Source: Molossus alvarezi (lineage: Eukaryota > Chordata > Mammalia > Chiroptera > Molossidae). From it: DNA of 64,000 bases. Each line of letters opens with the position of its first letter. Within the stretch, counting starts at the first letter, position 1. The notes beneath the pieces were generated by a model. That model saw only the letters and a program-made list of their open reading frames with translations, did not search any database and was not told where the DNA came from. The position numbers were made by a program, and so were the translations under genes. Below are positions 12,901 through 22,233 of the stretch, piece after piece. The stretch spans positions 61,093,001-61,157,000 of the forward strand of contig CM073887.1 in assembly GCA_037176705.1 (NCBI GenBank), given 5' to 3'.

Positions 12901-14976
12901 CTTCCGCCCCTGAGGTCCTTGTAGAATAGGCCCATCATATCCTAACCTCTGGAAGTGCATGCCGGGGAGGCCTGTTGGCTGTTGACCACCTGTGCTGAGG
13001 ACAACTAACCAGCTGTGCCTAGGACTCTCAGTCTCCAAGTGGTCCCTGGAGAAGCCTCCCTACGCCCAGCCGTCCACAGCAGAACTAACCTTCCCTGGAG
13101 CTGTGCAAGCCATCCTTTCTCCACCCATAAGCACTGACCCCACCCACCTGGAGGGACCGGCCAAACCTGCTGCTTCTCTGTTGCAGAACAAGAGCCCCAC
13201 GGCCCGGGGAAGCGGCAGTGGCCCAGAGGAGCTGGGGGTGCTGCCAGAGGAGGAGGCAGCTGGCCACAACGAGGACCGGGAAAAGGAGATACTCATCGAG
13301 CAGATCCAATCCATCAAGGAAGAGAAGCAAGTGTCCCTCTGTCCCCTTCTTACCCTCATCTGCACCATCCAGCCCCCCGTCCATACATTCCTCAACTATG
13401 CATAGTGAACCTGGCCATTAGGGGGCCAATGGAACACGCGCAGTCCTGCTGTCCAGTACCCACCTTGTGGAGTGCTGCTATCCTAAAACACAGCCTGAGG
13501 CTCTATTTCAATTTCATGCTTCACTACAGGGAACCATGGTGGCCCACTGGGAGAGAAAGGGCAACAGTGGTGATGTTCAAACTTTGTCTCCAAAGTGGCC
13601 TTAGCTAGCTAGAATGACACATTAATTTGTGTCCACTTGAGATGAGTGTGAAAGGGGGCTCTATTTAAAAATTATGCCAGGAGCCCTTGCCAGTTTGGCT
13701 TAGCAGTTAGAGTGTCGGCCCAGGGACCAGAGAGTCACAGGTTTGATTCCAGTCAAGGGCACATATCCCAGTTTCGGTTCAATCCCCAGCCTTTGTCAGA
13801 GTCATGCAAGAGGCAACCAATCGATGTGTCTCTCTCACATCAATGCTTCTCTCTACCTCTCCCTCTCTTCCCTTCCTCCCTCCCTCCTTCTGACCCTCCC
13901 ACTCTATCTGAAAATCAAAGGAAAAATATCCTCAGGTGAGGATTAAAGAAAAAGAAAATTATACCAGGAGAACACATGTGACCCAAGGCACCTGGCCACC
14001 CTAAGTGTTACAGGGTAGGGCACTCCAGGCAGAGGAAACAACATAGGCAAAGTCCTAAGGCAGGAGCTCCTCACTCAGTATTGGGCCGGATACCTGACTT
14101 CCCCCAGTGGCCTGACACCTTCTTCCTGTGAACTTTGCAGGGCTGGGGGCATTTGGGACCAGGTATGCTTTGGAGGTGGGAGATTCTGGAGGCAGGGAAT
14201 CCCATCCAGTATCAGGATGGCCTGCTCTGTCCCCTACTGTCCTGGCATTTTTTGTGGGATTGTCTTTCACCATGAGAACAGACTTGAACATGTGAACCCC
14301 CCTCACCCCCAGGGAGGATATCACCTACCGGCTGCCAGAGTTGGACCCTCGGGGCTCTGATGAGGAGAACCTAGACTCAGAGACATCAGCCAGCACTGAG
14401 AGCCTATTGGAAGAGCGGGCTGGGCGGGGGACCTCGGAAGGTCAGTATTAAGGTAGCGTCTGCTTTTTTCCTCCCATGTCCACCCCCGGCAGGCCCCCTG
14501 GGCAAGGGTCTGTCTGCCAGCCCTGAAGCTGCAGTAACCCTGCCATCTGTCTCTCAAAAGGGCCCCCCGCACCTGCTCTCCCCTGCCCCAGTGCACCCGC
14601 CCCAAGCCCCCTCCCCGAGTTGGCCGCCCTTCCAAGACGAAGGCCGTCGTCCTTCATGACGGTTAGAGTGAAGACTCCCCGGCGGACCCCCATCATGCCC
14701 ACGGCCAACATCAAGCTCCCACCTGGCCTGCCCTCCTACCTTCCTGGCCAGGCACCAGGTGCCCAGGAGGCTGTCACCCCAATAAGACGCCGGGAGCCAC
14801 CTGCCCGCCGCCCGGACCAGGTACACTCTGTGTATATCACGCTGGGCGCACACCTGCCTGCACAGGGCATTCGGGAGCCCCTGGACAAGAACAACCAGCC
14901 ACCTGGGGCCAAACGGAGGTACTCAGATCCCCCAACCTACTGCCTGCCCCCCACCTCAGGCCAGGCCAATGGCTGA
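71..14976 (+). CDS. MYO9B: Unconventional myosin-IXb, C-terminal half (19 exons)
   Basis: Single-headed myosin with a Rho GTPase-activating tail that down-regulates RhoA at the actin cytoskeleton. The motor and IQ exons lie before the window. Coding exons: 71-934, 1681-1753, 1928-2052, 4732-4865, 5112-5302, 6818-6916, 7028-7201, 7314-7355, 7495-7606, 8640-8713, 9147-9339, 9463-9591, 10779-10884, 11050-11181, 12203-12326, 12792-12839, 13187-13326, 14313-14440, 14561-14976. All joins keep frame and give about 1,100 residues, which fits residues ~1057-2157 of the human protein by length. I recognised it from segments such as [34 protein letters not shown] and the end [11 protein letters not shown]. 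Introns after 10884 and 13326 use GC donors. The acceptor at 70/71 is chosen from a pyrimidine tract; 80/81 is the alternative. No frameshift or stop was seen. Confidence 0.96.
1530..1680 (+). repeat. MER5-type hAT-Charlie fossil
   Basis: CAGCAGCATCCCCAG-like, CACCAGATGCAAATAGCA and GTTGATAACAACCAAAAA segments in order resemble the MER5A core. It ends directly at the acceptor of the exon at 1681. A diverged similar stretch lies at 1031-1083. Confidence 0.5.
2545..2945 (+). repeat. MLT1-type (ERVL-MaLR) LTR remnant
   Basis: The segments AGAAACTTATTCCCTCACTG, GAGGCTCTAGGGGAGGGAG and TTATAAGGACACTTATCGTTGG follow the order of an MLT1 LTR. A VES SINE at 2766-2856 splits it. LTR only; no viral gene is present. 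Confidence 0.65.
2766..2856 (-). repeat. VES SINE, truncated
   Basis: Only the tRNA-like head is present (GGAACTGAACTCGGG, CCGCTAAGCCAAACTGGCCA). It is flanked by a TCTTTTTCTGTCT target duplication. Confidence 0.85.
2946..3330 (+). repeat. Second MaLR-type LTR remnant
   Basis: CATGTTGCTTTAACAAAGTA at the start and CCCACTTCCTAATACCATC, then CAGCATATGAATTTTTTG at the end are typical of MLT1/MST LTRs. A related tail lies at 4205-4420 (ATATGAATTTGGGGAGACAC) beyond two SINEs. Confidence 0.55.
3636..3858 (-). repeat. VES-related SINE
   Basis: Subfamily with ATTGATTTTAGGGAGAGAGG body and CATCAATTGGCCGCCTCCTG; the head reads TTAACCAGTGAGCCACACCG. Confidence 0.85.
3896..4144 (-). repeat. VES SINE
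   Basis: Full-length copy with TCTTTTCCTCTTCT direct repeats on both sides, 40 bp after the previous SINE. Confidence 0.9.
5526..5710 (+). repeat. MER2-like Tigger DNA-transposon fragment
   Basis: CCCTCAGTATCTGAAGGGGA, TTGGTTTCAGGACCCC and GATACCAAAATCTGGGGATG follow the MER2/Tigger terminal sequence. The internal part is degraded. Confidence 0.6.
6488..6610 (-). repeat. MER5-type hAT-Charlie fossil
   Basis: CTCAGGGGACACTTTGCAAC, GGGGGGTGCTACTGGCATCT and GGAGTGCTGCT resemble MER5A in reverse orientation. Confidence 0.55.
7495..8713 (+). CDS. MYO9B: MYO9B C1 (phorbol-ester/DAG-type) zinc-finger exons
   Basis: Two exons, 7495-7606 and 8640-8713, encode a cysteine-rich C1 domain. The visible ligand pattern is HNGHVF...CEQC...[12 protein letters not shown]...HC, with CxxC, CxxCx4HxxC and a final C. 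All zinc-ligand positions are present. In myosin IX the domain precedes RhoGAP and is treated as an atypical C1. The intron between the exons splits the serine-valine codon boundary in CSVC. Confidence 0.92.
7620..7775 (+). repeat. Degenerate C-rich minisatellite in MYO9B intron
   Basis: Repeats of a roughly 20-25 bp theme (CCCCACTGT..CCC..AACCC) with drift, starting 10 bp after the donor of the C1 exon. Confidence 0.5.
9147..11181 (+). CDS. MYO9B: MYO9B RhoGAP-domain exons
   Basis: Exons 9147-9339, 9463-9591, 10779-10884 and 11050-11181 encode the RhoGAP domain. The catalytic arginine finger is in GLYRKSGA and the conserved asparagine in [20 protein letters not shown]. The [13 protein letters not shown] helix motif is also intact. 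The domain should be catalytically competent. The intron before 10779 carries an L1 with a nested VES SINE that ends only about 30 bp before the acceptor, and the intron after 10884 has a GC donor. Confidence 0.95.
9748..10750 (+). mobile_element. L1 3' end with nested SINE, in MYO9B intron
   Basis: LINE-1 sequence from the ORF2 end and 3' UTR (AATACCACATGATCTCACTT, TTTGACCCAGTGATCCCACT, TACTATGCAGC), 5'-truncated. The perfect 18-bp duplication AAAGAAACTGATACCTTG flanks it at 9730-9747 and 10751-10768. A VES SINE sits inside at 9794-10032. Confidence 0.9.
9794..10032 (+). repeat. VES SINE nested in L1
   Basis: Complete head with pol III A-box-like TGGCTCAGCGG and B-box-like GGTTCGGTTCC. TCATCAAACAG direct repeats flank it at 9783-9793 and 10034-10044, so it is younger than the L1. 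Confidence 0.93.
11650..11770 (+). repeat. Short degenerate tandem repeat
   Basis: About three units of a ~40-bp theme containing CCAGGCTGAGTTC and TACTGACC, in the MYO9B intron after 11181. Confidence 0.5.
11970..12060 (+). repeat. MIR SINE remnant
   Basis: GAAACTCAGGCTCAGAGAGG followed by GAGGTCACACTGCCAATCAG is MIR core-like. Confidence 0.6.
12792..12839 (+). CDS. MYO9B: MYO9B 48-nt cassette-like exon
   Basis: A short in-frame exon of 16 codons reads [16 protein letters not shown], bounded by an AG acceptor at 12790-12791 and a GTATGT donor at 12840. It is phase 0 on both sides, so inclusion or skipping keeps the frame. The same peptide occurs in the long human MYO9B isoform. It is easily missed by gene finders because it is so short. 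Confidence 0.85.
13684..13954 (+). repeat. VES SINE
   Basis: Flanked by AAAATTATGCCAGGA and AAAATTATACCAGGA, a 15-bp duplication with one difference. T/C-rich tail (CCTTCCTCCCTCCCTCC). Confidence 0.92.
14561..14976 (+). CDS. MYO9B: MYO9B last coding exon
   Basis: The exon encodes a Pro/Arg-rich tail with [19 protein letters not shown] and ends in GQANG-stop at 14974-14976. RRRPSS and KRRYSD look like basophilic-kinase phosphosites, which is inferred from the motif only. The sequence after the stop is the 3' UTR. Confidence 0.94.
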
Positions 14977-15360
14977 GGTCCCACAATGCCAGAGTCCGAA
15001 CATCTGAGGATGGCCCTGTGACAGAGCTCCAGGGCCAGCATTTGGCTCTCCAAGAATGACCTGGAATGAAAAGTTCCAAGAGCAGTATGAGGTGGGCACT
15101 GGCTCCAACTGCAGAGTCCAAGCAGGGAGAAGCCAGCCAGGGCTGAACCCCAACTTCATACAGATGCGCCGCCCAGAGCCCCAGATCCTGGCAGGCAGCC
15201 TGGCCTCCTACCCGCCCACCCCTTTTGTACGGTTTTATAGTTAACTGTTACTTTATGCCTGGTTTACATAACTTTAAACTGTAACAGCCTTAACAGAAGA
15301 CCAAGTTGTTTTTTATATGTGTATATACAAACTTTTATATTAATGCCCGACCTCGCCTTT
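14977..15360 (+). other. MYO9B: MYO9B 3' UTR (end not fixed)
   Basis: An AT-rich stretch at 15225-15360 follows the stop, with repeated TTTTATA-like runs typical of the conserved MYO9B 3' UTR. No AATAAA lies close by. The nearest hexamers are at 15909-15914 and 16581-16586, so the true 3' end could be further downstream. Confidence 0.6.
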
Positions 15361-15908
15361 ATAACCTGGACACAGACTTCAGAGCGAAACCCACATAGCC
15401 ACCTCATCTTGGAGGCTCAGGCGCACAATGAGGACAGCTTGGACCAGGGATTTGAACCCTTGTGGCACCTGACTGCCCCCAGTCTGTCTGGGTGTCATCC
15501 TCAGGCCTGGCCAGCAGCCACCTAGCCCATGTGCATTCAAAGGAGCAGTGGAGCCTTCCATGGTGATCCAGACTGTTGGCTGGAGTGAGGACATGAGGTG
15601 AGGGGCAGCCTTCACCTGGGGCACCACAGACCTCACATCCAGGGTGACTTTAATGTGGCCATCACTCTGTCCACTGTTCTCTGAATGGAGGAGACTGCCC
15701 TTGGCACTGCCTGCCCCGTGTGGCAGAACAGGAACTCAGGACTGCTCATGAGCAAGAAGGGCAAGCCCTGAGTTTGCACATCCTATAGTGAAAGCTTGGA
15801 GATCTCCAGAGTGGGGCTCCCCTCTTTCAGGCTCCACTCACTCCCTGGACACCTGAACAGTTGGCCCCAGGGTTGAGACTAAAGGTGTCCTACAAACTAG
15901 AGGTGTGA

Positions 15909-15914
15909 AATAAA
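15909..15914 (+). terminator. Possible distal poly(A) signal for MYO9B
   Basis: AATAAA lies 930 bp past the MYO9B stop. A second AATAAA at 16581-16586 is followed by a GT-rich stretch (GTGATTGTGTT), which looks better as a cleavage context. Neither can be assigned without transcript data. Confidence 0.3.
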
Positions 15915-17159
15915 GAAAAAGTGCCTGAGAGGTGTTTGCATGCAATACCTGCTCCAGGTTGGAGGAGCATGGGCCAGCAGGGTTATGGCCTCTTCTGGGA
16001 AGACCTGCCTTGATCCTTTAGCAAACACTGCTGTTGGAATTTCACACGTATCCATCACCTGAGGGAGTTTGGCCAGCTGGAGGTACATGCCTATTGATCC
16101 AGAAACCAGAGAAAGCAGGGAGTTCCAGGAGCTGCATTCAGTGAAAAGAGCCTGCTCTCCTGGGAGCTGCCTCTTGTCACCTGTTTCAGCACCCAGCCTA
16201 CTCCAACCGGGGCCCTGAGAGTGGGGGGCAATTGTTGGTGGGCCTCACAGAGCCAGGAGCAACCTCCCGACACACAAGCTCCCAGGCTGCAAACATAAGG
16301 GCAGTTGTGGGAACTGGCTGGCAGTTGGGGCCCATGAGGGTGAGCAACCAGTAGGAACTGGCTAGCAGGTGGGGGACAGTGAAGAACTCTAGTACAGACT
16401 ACACATGCAGGAGAGTTGGGGGACTTGTCCAGAGTTACATACTGGGATGGGACATGGCTGGGATTCAAAACCTGCTGGGTCTGCCTCTATCCATTCTGGG
16501 TTTGGTCTCATCCTTTGTATCCCATGAAGACACCAGGCCCACTGGTGTGATCAGAACAGAGGTGACCTGAGGGCTGGGAAAATAAAGTGATTGTGTTCCA
16601 GGGTTGTCCCTGGGAAGCGTCCATCTTCACCCTGTCTGCTCCAGGAGGGGATTGCAGGATAAGCCTTGGTTCCCTGGGAGGCCGGGTGAGCTGGAACTGG
16701 GTTCTTTCTTAGGGGTGACCCAACCCCATCTCTTGCTCAAGGACTAACCTCTGTGCCTCTGGAAGCACTGTCCCACTGCCCATTTCCCAAGAAGGGGCAG
16801 GAGGATTGAGTCAGAATCAGGGCTGGGACCCAGAAGCTCATAACCACCTAAGTTTGGGTGGGCCCCCAAGCCATGGGTTTCTAAATCCAAGGCCATGACC
16901 TCTCCCCTCCCAAAGAAATTGGGAAAGCTGCTTGGATGTGGGAGAGTTCGGTGTGGGAAGAACCCAACCAGGAGTGAGTGCAGTAGAGGAATTTTGAACA
17001 GGGGGGAAAGAATGAGCAAAGGACTCCGTGCACGTGCGCCTGACACCAAAGAACCTGGTCTTCATAACCCTTCATTAAGGGTAAAGATGCTCACGAAGAA
17101 AGCTGGCGATTCATCCTTGAGTAAATGTGGAAGGGATGGCCTCTTATAAAACAAGACAT

Positions 17160-17287
17160 TACTCCCGCCCTCACGATGGGACAGCAAACGAGATGGGCAC
17201 GCCCACCCGGAAGGAGGTCAAATGAAGGCACTTCCGCCCTGCCTTAAGATGGCGACGGCGGAAGGGGTGGAGGACTGCTAGTTTGTG
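17160..17287 (+). promoter_or_regulatory. USE1: USE1 promoter and 5' UTR with YY1-type motif
   Basis: This short GC-rich upstream region has AAGATGGCGAC at 17246-17256, close to the YY1 initiator-downstream consensus AAGATGGCGGC, and a CACTTCCG ETS-type site near 17229. There is no TATA box. The YY1-type ATG opens a 10-codon upstream ORF at 17249-17281 that ends 6 nt before the USE1 start. Confidence 0.6.
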
Positions 17288-20200
17288 ATGGTTGCGTCGA
17301 GGCTGGAGTTGAACCTGGTCCGCCTGCTGTGCCGCTGCGAGGCGATGGCAGCAGAGAAGCGGGACCCGGACGAGTGGCGTCTAGAAAAGGTGGGCGACCT
17401 TGTATTGCCGCTTAGAGCTCCATTCCCCTAGGGCAGTGCCCGGGGCCCGCAGTCGGACCCCGCTGCCCCGCCAGCCGCTCTGGCGACGCCCCGGCCTGTG
17501 CGCTCGGCCACCTCCACCCGCTAGGTCCGCTCTGGGCCTTGGGGCTCAGCTGGCCCTGCCTCCTTGACATTGGCCCCTTCAGTTTCCCAGCCTCGCCAGG
17601 TCCTAGCCCCAAGCTCGCCTTGGCTCTGCTCACTTAGAACAAGATGGGGAGGAATGGGGTACCCAACTGACACCTACTTTTTCTCCCCAGTACGTGGGAG
17701 CCCTCGAGGACATGCTGCAGGCCCTGAAAGCCCAGACGAAGTGAGTGCAGGCGTACAAAGGGCTTCATATCCATGGGTGGGGGAGGAGGATTGGGGGTGG
17801 ATTAGAGGCCACAGGGGCAAGTTCTCTTGGGGAACCCGTAGTCTTCAGGCCCTGCTGGGAACCTTTCCTGAACTGAGGATAGGGGGCAAGTTTTCTTTTT
17901 CTACATTTCACCATCCAGCAAACCGGTTTGTGAGGTGATCAATGAATATTCCCGCAAGGTTGACTTTCTGAAGGGGATGCTGCAGGCAGAGAAGCTGGTG
18001 AGCACAGGAACCTCTCTTCCTCAGCCCTCACCTGGTTCTCCTGAGTCCCCAGGAGCCGCTTCTGTTGTGACACCTACTCCCTCTTCTGTAGACCTCCTCC
18101 TCAGAGAAGGCACTAGCCAACCAGTTCCTGGCCCCTGGCCGAGTGCCAACCACAGCCAGGGAGCGGGTGCCTGCCACCAAGACGGTTCACCTGCAGTCCC
18201 GGGCTCGGTACACCAGCGAGATGCGGAGTGAGCTGCTAGGCATGGTAGGGCTCCCTTCCTGGTCCTTGGGAACCCTTCTGTTGGGGACTGGAGTTCAGTG
18301 CCTGAGAATGGCTAGAACAACAAATACTATCAGATATAGGGACCCCAGGGGTCTCTGCCTTAGGTAGAAAACAAGGCTTCCCAACAGAGGGGCATTCTGG
18401 CCAGAGTTTTTTACTAGAGAAATGGGAGTTTGTTTGGTACAAGGCAAAAGTGGCACATGTTTGGTTAAGCCACAGAGTTGGCCCAGTGCAAGATTTGGCT
18501 CCTGGCTTGCCACTTGCCACATGCCACAGATAGACAAGTTTTTTTTTTTTAATCCTCACCCAAGGATATTTTTCCTTTTTTTTTTTTTAGATAGAGTGGA
18601 AAGAAAGGAGGTAAGGAGAAAAAGAGAGAGGAACATCAGTGAGAAAAAGACACATCGACTCCAACCTGCAACCCAGGTACATGCCCTTGACCAGGAATCA
18701 AACCCACGACCCTTTGGTCCATGGGCGAACACTAACAGCTGAGCCAAACTGGCCAGGGCAAGACAAGATATTTTATCTGTAAAGTAAGATGACAGGTACC
18801 TTTCTGAGCACTGTACATAGATCAACTAAACTGTTCAAAATATGAGCTGTTGTCATTACCAGTTAATAGATGAGGAAACTGAGGCTCAGATTTCAGGACT
18901 TGCCTAAGGCCCTGACTAAGGGTGCAAAGGCTCTGAGAGTAGAAAGGACTTGTTTGAGGACATGACGAGGTGGGTGACTTCTTGTCTGTTCCTTTTTCCC
19001 ACAGGATTCTGCTGGAGGTGAGTTGCCCTGAGCAGAACAGGACTCAAGTCCCATTTGCCTGGGACATGACATATGTCCTTGCTGCTCCCCATCCCTGGTG
19101 CCTCACCTGGCTACCTCAGGATCCTGCATAGCCCAGGAAGTGTCCATGGGGGCATCACCAAGTCATGTATGGAGGGAGCAGCTGGGACAGAGGAGAAGTG
19201 GTCCCCAGAGGAAACAGGAGGGATGAACCTGGGGCCAGGGGAAGCCCAGGTAGGGGTGAGGAAAACATCCCAGACAAGAGGTCATTTGAGCTAGAGTTTT
19301 GAGACATGACCTTAAAGAATCCTGCTGGGCAGCAGACAAGTTGGGAAAGGGCCTGTAGGTAGCAGACCAACACCAGATAATAGTCAAGAAGTTAAAAAAC
19401 AGAACCAATCCTCTCCTCTTTTATGCTTGCCCTGTTCCTCTTCCAGAGCCCAAGCTGGACATGAGGAAGAGGACGTGAGTGTCTTAAGCCCTTGGGCAGC
19501 ACTGGTGGGGAGGAGGGCTGGACAAATGTTGGACCACTGAGGAACCACCACAAGCATGTAAATCACCAGTCTGACACCACTTCTGGGAATGCTTTACCCA
19601 AAAGCCAAAGCAAAGAAGGGGAAATTGAGCCCCAAGTAGGGTGGTGGCTACAACCATAACCTCTGGGTTCCCTGGGAACATGTTTATCTCATCCCCTCCC
19701 CCACACCATCTCATGTCTACCTGTCCATGTGTGAGGTCAGCGGGGTGGCAGGTACCAGGCCAGGGGATGAGAAGCAGTCGGCTGCTGAGCTAGACTTCGT
19801 CCTGCAACAACACCAGAACCTCCAGGAGAAGCTGGCAGAAGAAATGCTAGGCCTGGCCCGGAGCCTTAAGACCAACACACTAGCTGCTCAGAATGTCATC
19901 AAGAAGGACAACCAGGTATGAGGACTATGGGAACTTCGCAGCTTCTGCCCCGGGGCATTAGAGGTTTCCCAGTAGAGGGGCATAGTGGCTGGGACTTGGC
20001 TGGATAAATAGGAATTTGGTAGAAGATAAATAGGAATTTGGCTTTCCCAGCAGAGGATGCAGCACCAGCAAAGGCCAAGAGGTGCTGACTTGCCCCAGGG
20101 CAGCAGGGGGAGACCACACTCAACCCCAGTGCTGTTTATACTCTCCCCACCTCACCCATAGACCCTGTCGCACTCACTCAAGATGGCTGACCAAAACCTG

Positions 20201-20344
20201 GAGAAGCTGAAAACAGAATCAGAACGGCTGGAGCAGCATGCACAGAAATCTGTCAACTGGCTGCTTTGGGCAATGCTTATCATTGTCTGCTTCATTTTCA
20301 TCAGCATGATCCTCTTTATCCGTATCATGCCCAAACTCAAATAA
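17288..20344 (+). CDS. USE1: Vesicle transport protein USE1 (ER Qc-SNARE)
   Basis: Tail-anchored SNARE that works with syntaxin-18, SEC22B and BNIP1 in retrograde Golgi-to-ER fusion. Eight exons: 17288-17389, 17691-17740, 17919-17997, 18092-18244, 19005-19017, 19447-19474, 19741-19915, 20162-20344. Together they give 260 codons plus stop, close to the 259 residues of human. The start [14 protein letters not shown] matches the family N-terminus. The SNARE helix is in [18 protein letters not shown] through [15 protein letters not shown], followed by a membrane anchor [19 protein letters not shown] and a short lumenal end IMPKLK. Exons 5 and 6 are microexons of 13 and 28 nt. The acceptor before 19741 has a weak pyrimidine tract, but frame demands it. 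The gene appears intact. Confidence 0.96.
18541..18759 (-). repeat. VES SINE in USE1 intron
   Basis: Reverse-orientation copy with TTTTTTTTTTAATCCTCACC tail and AGCCAAACTGGCCAGGGC head. Confidence 0.9.
18790..18915 (+). repeat. MIR SINE remnant
   Basis: AATAGATGAGGAAACTGAGG, then CTCAGATTTCAGGACTTGCC, matches the MIR core. Confidence 0.65.
19005..19017 (+). CDS. USE1: USE1 13-nt microexon
   Basis: GATTCTGCTGGAG lies between an ACAG acceptor and a GTGAGT donor. It adds D-S-A-G and the first base of the next codon, and both the frame and the family sequence need it. The next exon, 19447-19474, is only 28 nt. Confidence 0.85.
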
Positions 20345-20345
20345 A
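20340..20345 (+). terminator. USE1: AATAAA overlapping the USE1 stop codon
   Basis: The last sense codon and stop (AAA TAA) followed by AAG create an AATAAA hexamer over the stop. Cleavage 10-30 nt on would fall at the head of the VES SINE that starts near 20358. SINE-tail AATAAA copies near 20608-20618 are alternative signals. Confidence 0.4.
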
Positions 20346-20357
20346 AGACCGGGCCCC

Positions 20358-20620
20358 ACCCTGGCCAATTTGGATCAGCAGTTGGAGCATCGGCCCAAGG
20401 ACTGAAGAGTCACGGGTTCGATTCTGGTCAGTGGCACGTACCTTGGTTGCAGTTCAGTCCCTGTCCCTGGTCGGGGTTGTGCAGGAGGCAACCAACCAGT
20501 CAATGTGTCTCTCTCATATCAACTTTTCTCTCTCTCTCTCTCCCCCCCCTCCCTCCCACTCTGTCTAAAAATAAATGGAGAGAAAATGTCCTCAGGCAAG
20601 GATTTTAAATAAATAAATAC
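20358..20620 (+). repeat. VES SINE in USE1 3' UTR
   Basis: Starts 13 nt after the USE1 stop. The head is CTGGCCAATTTGGATCAGCA and the tail AAATAAATAAATA carries possible poly(A) hexamers. Confidence 0.92.
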
Positions 20621-21075
20621 AACCCACCCTGTCTGTCCTCTGTCTGCCCTCCACTCCTGTCCGTAGGTACCCTTTGGAATAGACAAGATGGGAAGGCTTG
20701 TGGAGGCCCCCAAGAGCCAGAAAGATTACTGGGGAGGGGGGACAGGCTGGGAACAGGAGTAGTGGCTCAGCACCCCTCCCATTTGCCCCTGGACAAGGTG
20801 GGGCCCCAAGAAGCCCCAGGAGCCCCCTGTCTGAGTCAGAGCCAAATACAGTGCCTTCAGCCTTGTGGAGGGTGGAGGAAACCATGTCTAGAGGTCAGCC
20901 TGGAGAAGGGAACATCGGTGCTGGGCCTTCCTTGGGATTAAAGGTGGTAATTTAGGATCGGTGCTCAGCATAGCCTAAATTCTCAGGGCACCTGCAGATG
21001 CACGCAGATATTCAGCAAACAGGAGGGTCAGTGAAGACTCTGCCCTACCCAGGCTATATTCTGATCATTTCCCTC

Positions 21076-21290
21076 TTTTTTTTTTAAATCCTTACCTGAG
21101 TACATTTTTGCATTCATCTTCAGATAGAGCGGGAGGGAGGGAGAGAAACATTGACTGGTTGCCAGCCACACAACCCAAACTGGGGCCGAGGACAAACTGT
21201 AACTGAGGTACGTGCCCTTAGTGGGAACCGAAACCCGGACTCTCCAGTCCACGGGCCAATGCTCTAACCGCTGAGCAAACCAGCCAGGGC
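21076..21290 (-). repeat. VES SINE
   Basis: Flanked by TCTGATCATTTC on both sides. First of a six-copy cluster that fills 21.1-22.7 kb. Confidence 0.9.
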
Positions 21291-21589
21291 TAGTCTGATC
21301 ATTTCAGACAAGAACTGGAATGGAGGGCACTGGAACTGGAATCATGAGTGGCAGTCCAGGGTAACTGTGGGTCCTGGCCTCTGCTGACCCCCACTTCAGA
21401 CTTTGAGGGCAAAGCCTGTGAGGATTGTGTAGGGCAGCTCAATAAGAGAGGGTAGACAGGTGACAGGCACACGGGAAGTGTCTATTTCAGACCCTTGGGA
21501 GCATGAGCAAGCAACTATGGGATGTGTACGGAGGTACCCACATTGGCAGGGATGCAAAACCACCAGGTAGGGCTTTAAAGTCGCAGCTT

Positions 21590-21824
21590 TTTATTTATTT
21601 TTTTATCCTCACCCGAGAACATTTTTCCATTTTTTGTTCAGATAGAGTGGGAGGGAGAGAGAGAGAAACATCGACGTGAAAGGGACACATCGAGTGGCTG
21701 CCACCCACACAACCAACCAGGGCCGAGGACAAACTGCAACCGAGGTACGTGCCCTTAGTGGGAACTGAACCCAGGTCTCTCTGGACTGCAGGCCAACACT
21801 CTGCTGAGCCAAACCGGCCAGGGC
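21590..21824 (-). repeat. VES SINE
   Basis: The head lacks a few bases in the A-box region (ACACTCTGCTGAGCC). It abuts the next SINE directly. Confidence 0.9.
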
Positions 21825-22031
21825 TATTTTATTTTTTCCTTTATTGATTTTAGAGAGAGAGGAAGGGAGAGGGAGACAGAAGCATTGATGAGAGAGAATA
21901 TTGACCACCTCCTGCATGCCCCCCACTGGGGATTGGGCCCACAATCTGGGCATGTGCCCTGACCAAGAATCAAACCAGTGATTTCTTGGTGAATGGGTTG
22001 ACACTCAACCACTGAGTCACACCAGCCAGGC
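21825..22031 (-). repeat. VES-related SINE
   Basis: Subfamily with TTTATTGATTTTAGAGAGAG. The pair 21590-22031 is bracketed by a shared GCAGCTTTT. Confidence 0.88.
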
Positions 22032-22064
22032 ATAGAGTAGCAGCTTTTAAAAAAGATATCATTA

Positions 22065-22233
22065 CCCTGGCTGGTTTGGCTCAGCAGTTAGAGCGTCGGA
22101 CCTCAGACCAAAGAGTCATGGGTTCACTTCTAGCCAAAGGTATGTACTTTGGTTTCAATTTGTCCCCAGCCTTGGTCAAGGTTGTCCGGGAGGCAAGCAA
22201 TTGATGTGTCTCTCACATCAATATCTCTCCCTG
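22065..22233 (+). repeat. VES SINE, cut by the next copy
   Basis: The body stops at ATATCTCTCCCTG where another VES head begins. Confidence 0.85.

Noticed and set aside
10885..13335. Ordinary GT donors at 10889 and 13331 in MYO9B
   Set aside because: Using them shifts the frame and gives early stops in the next exon; the GC sites restore the exact protein.
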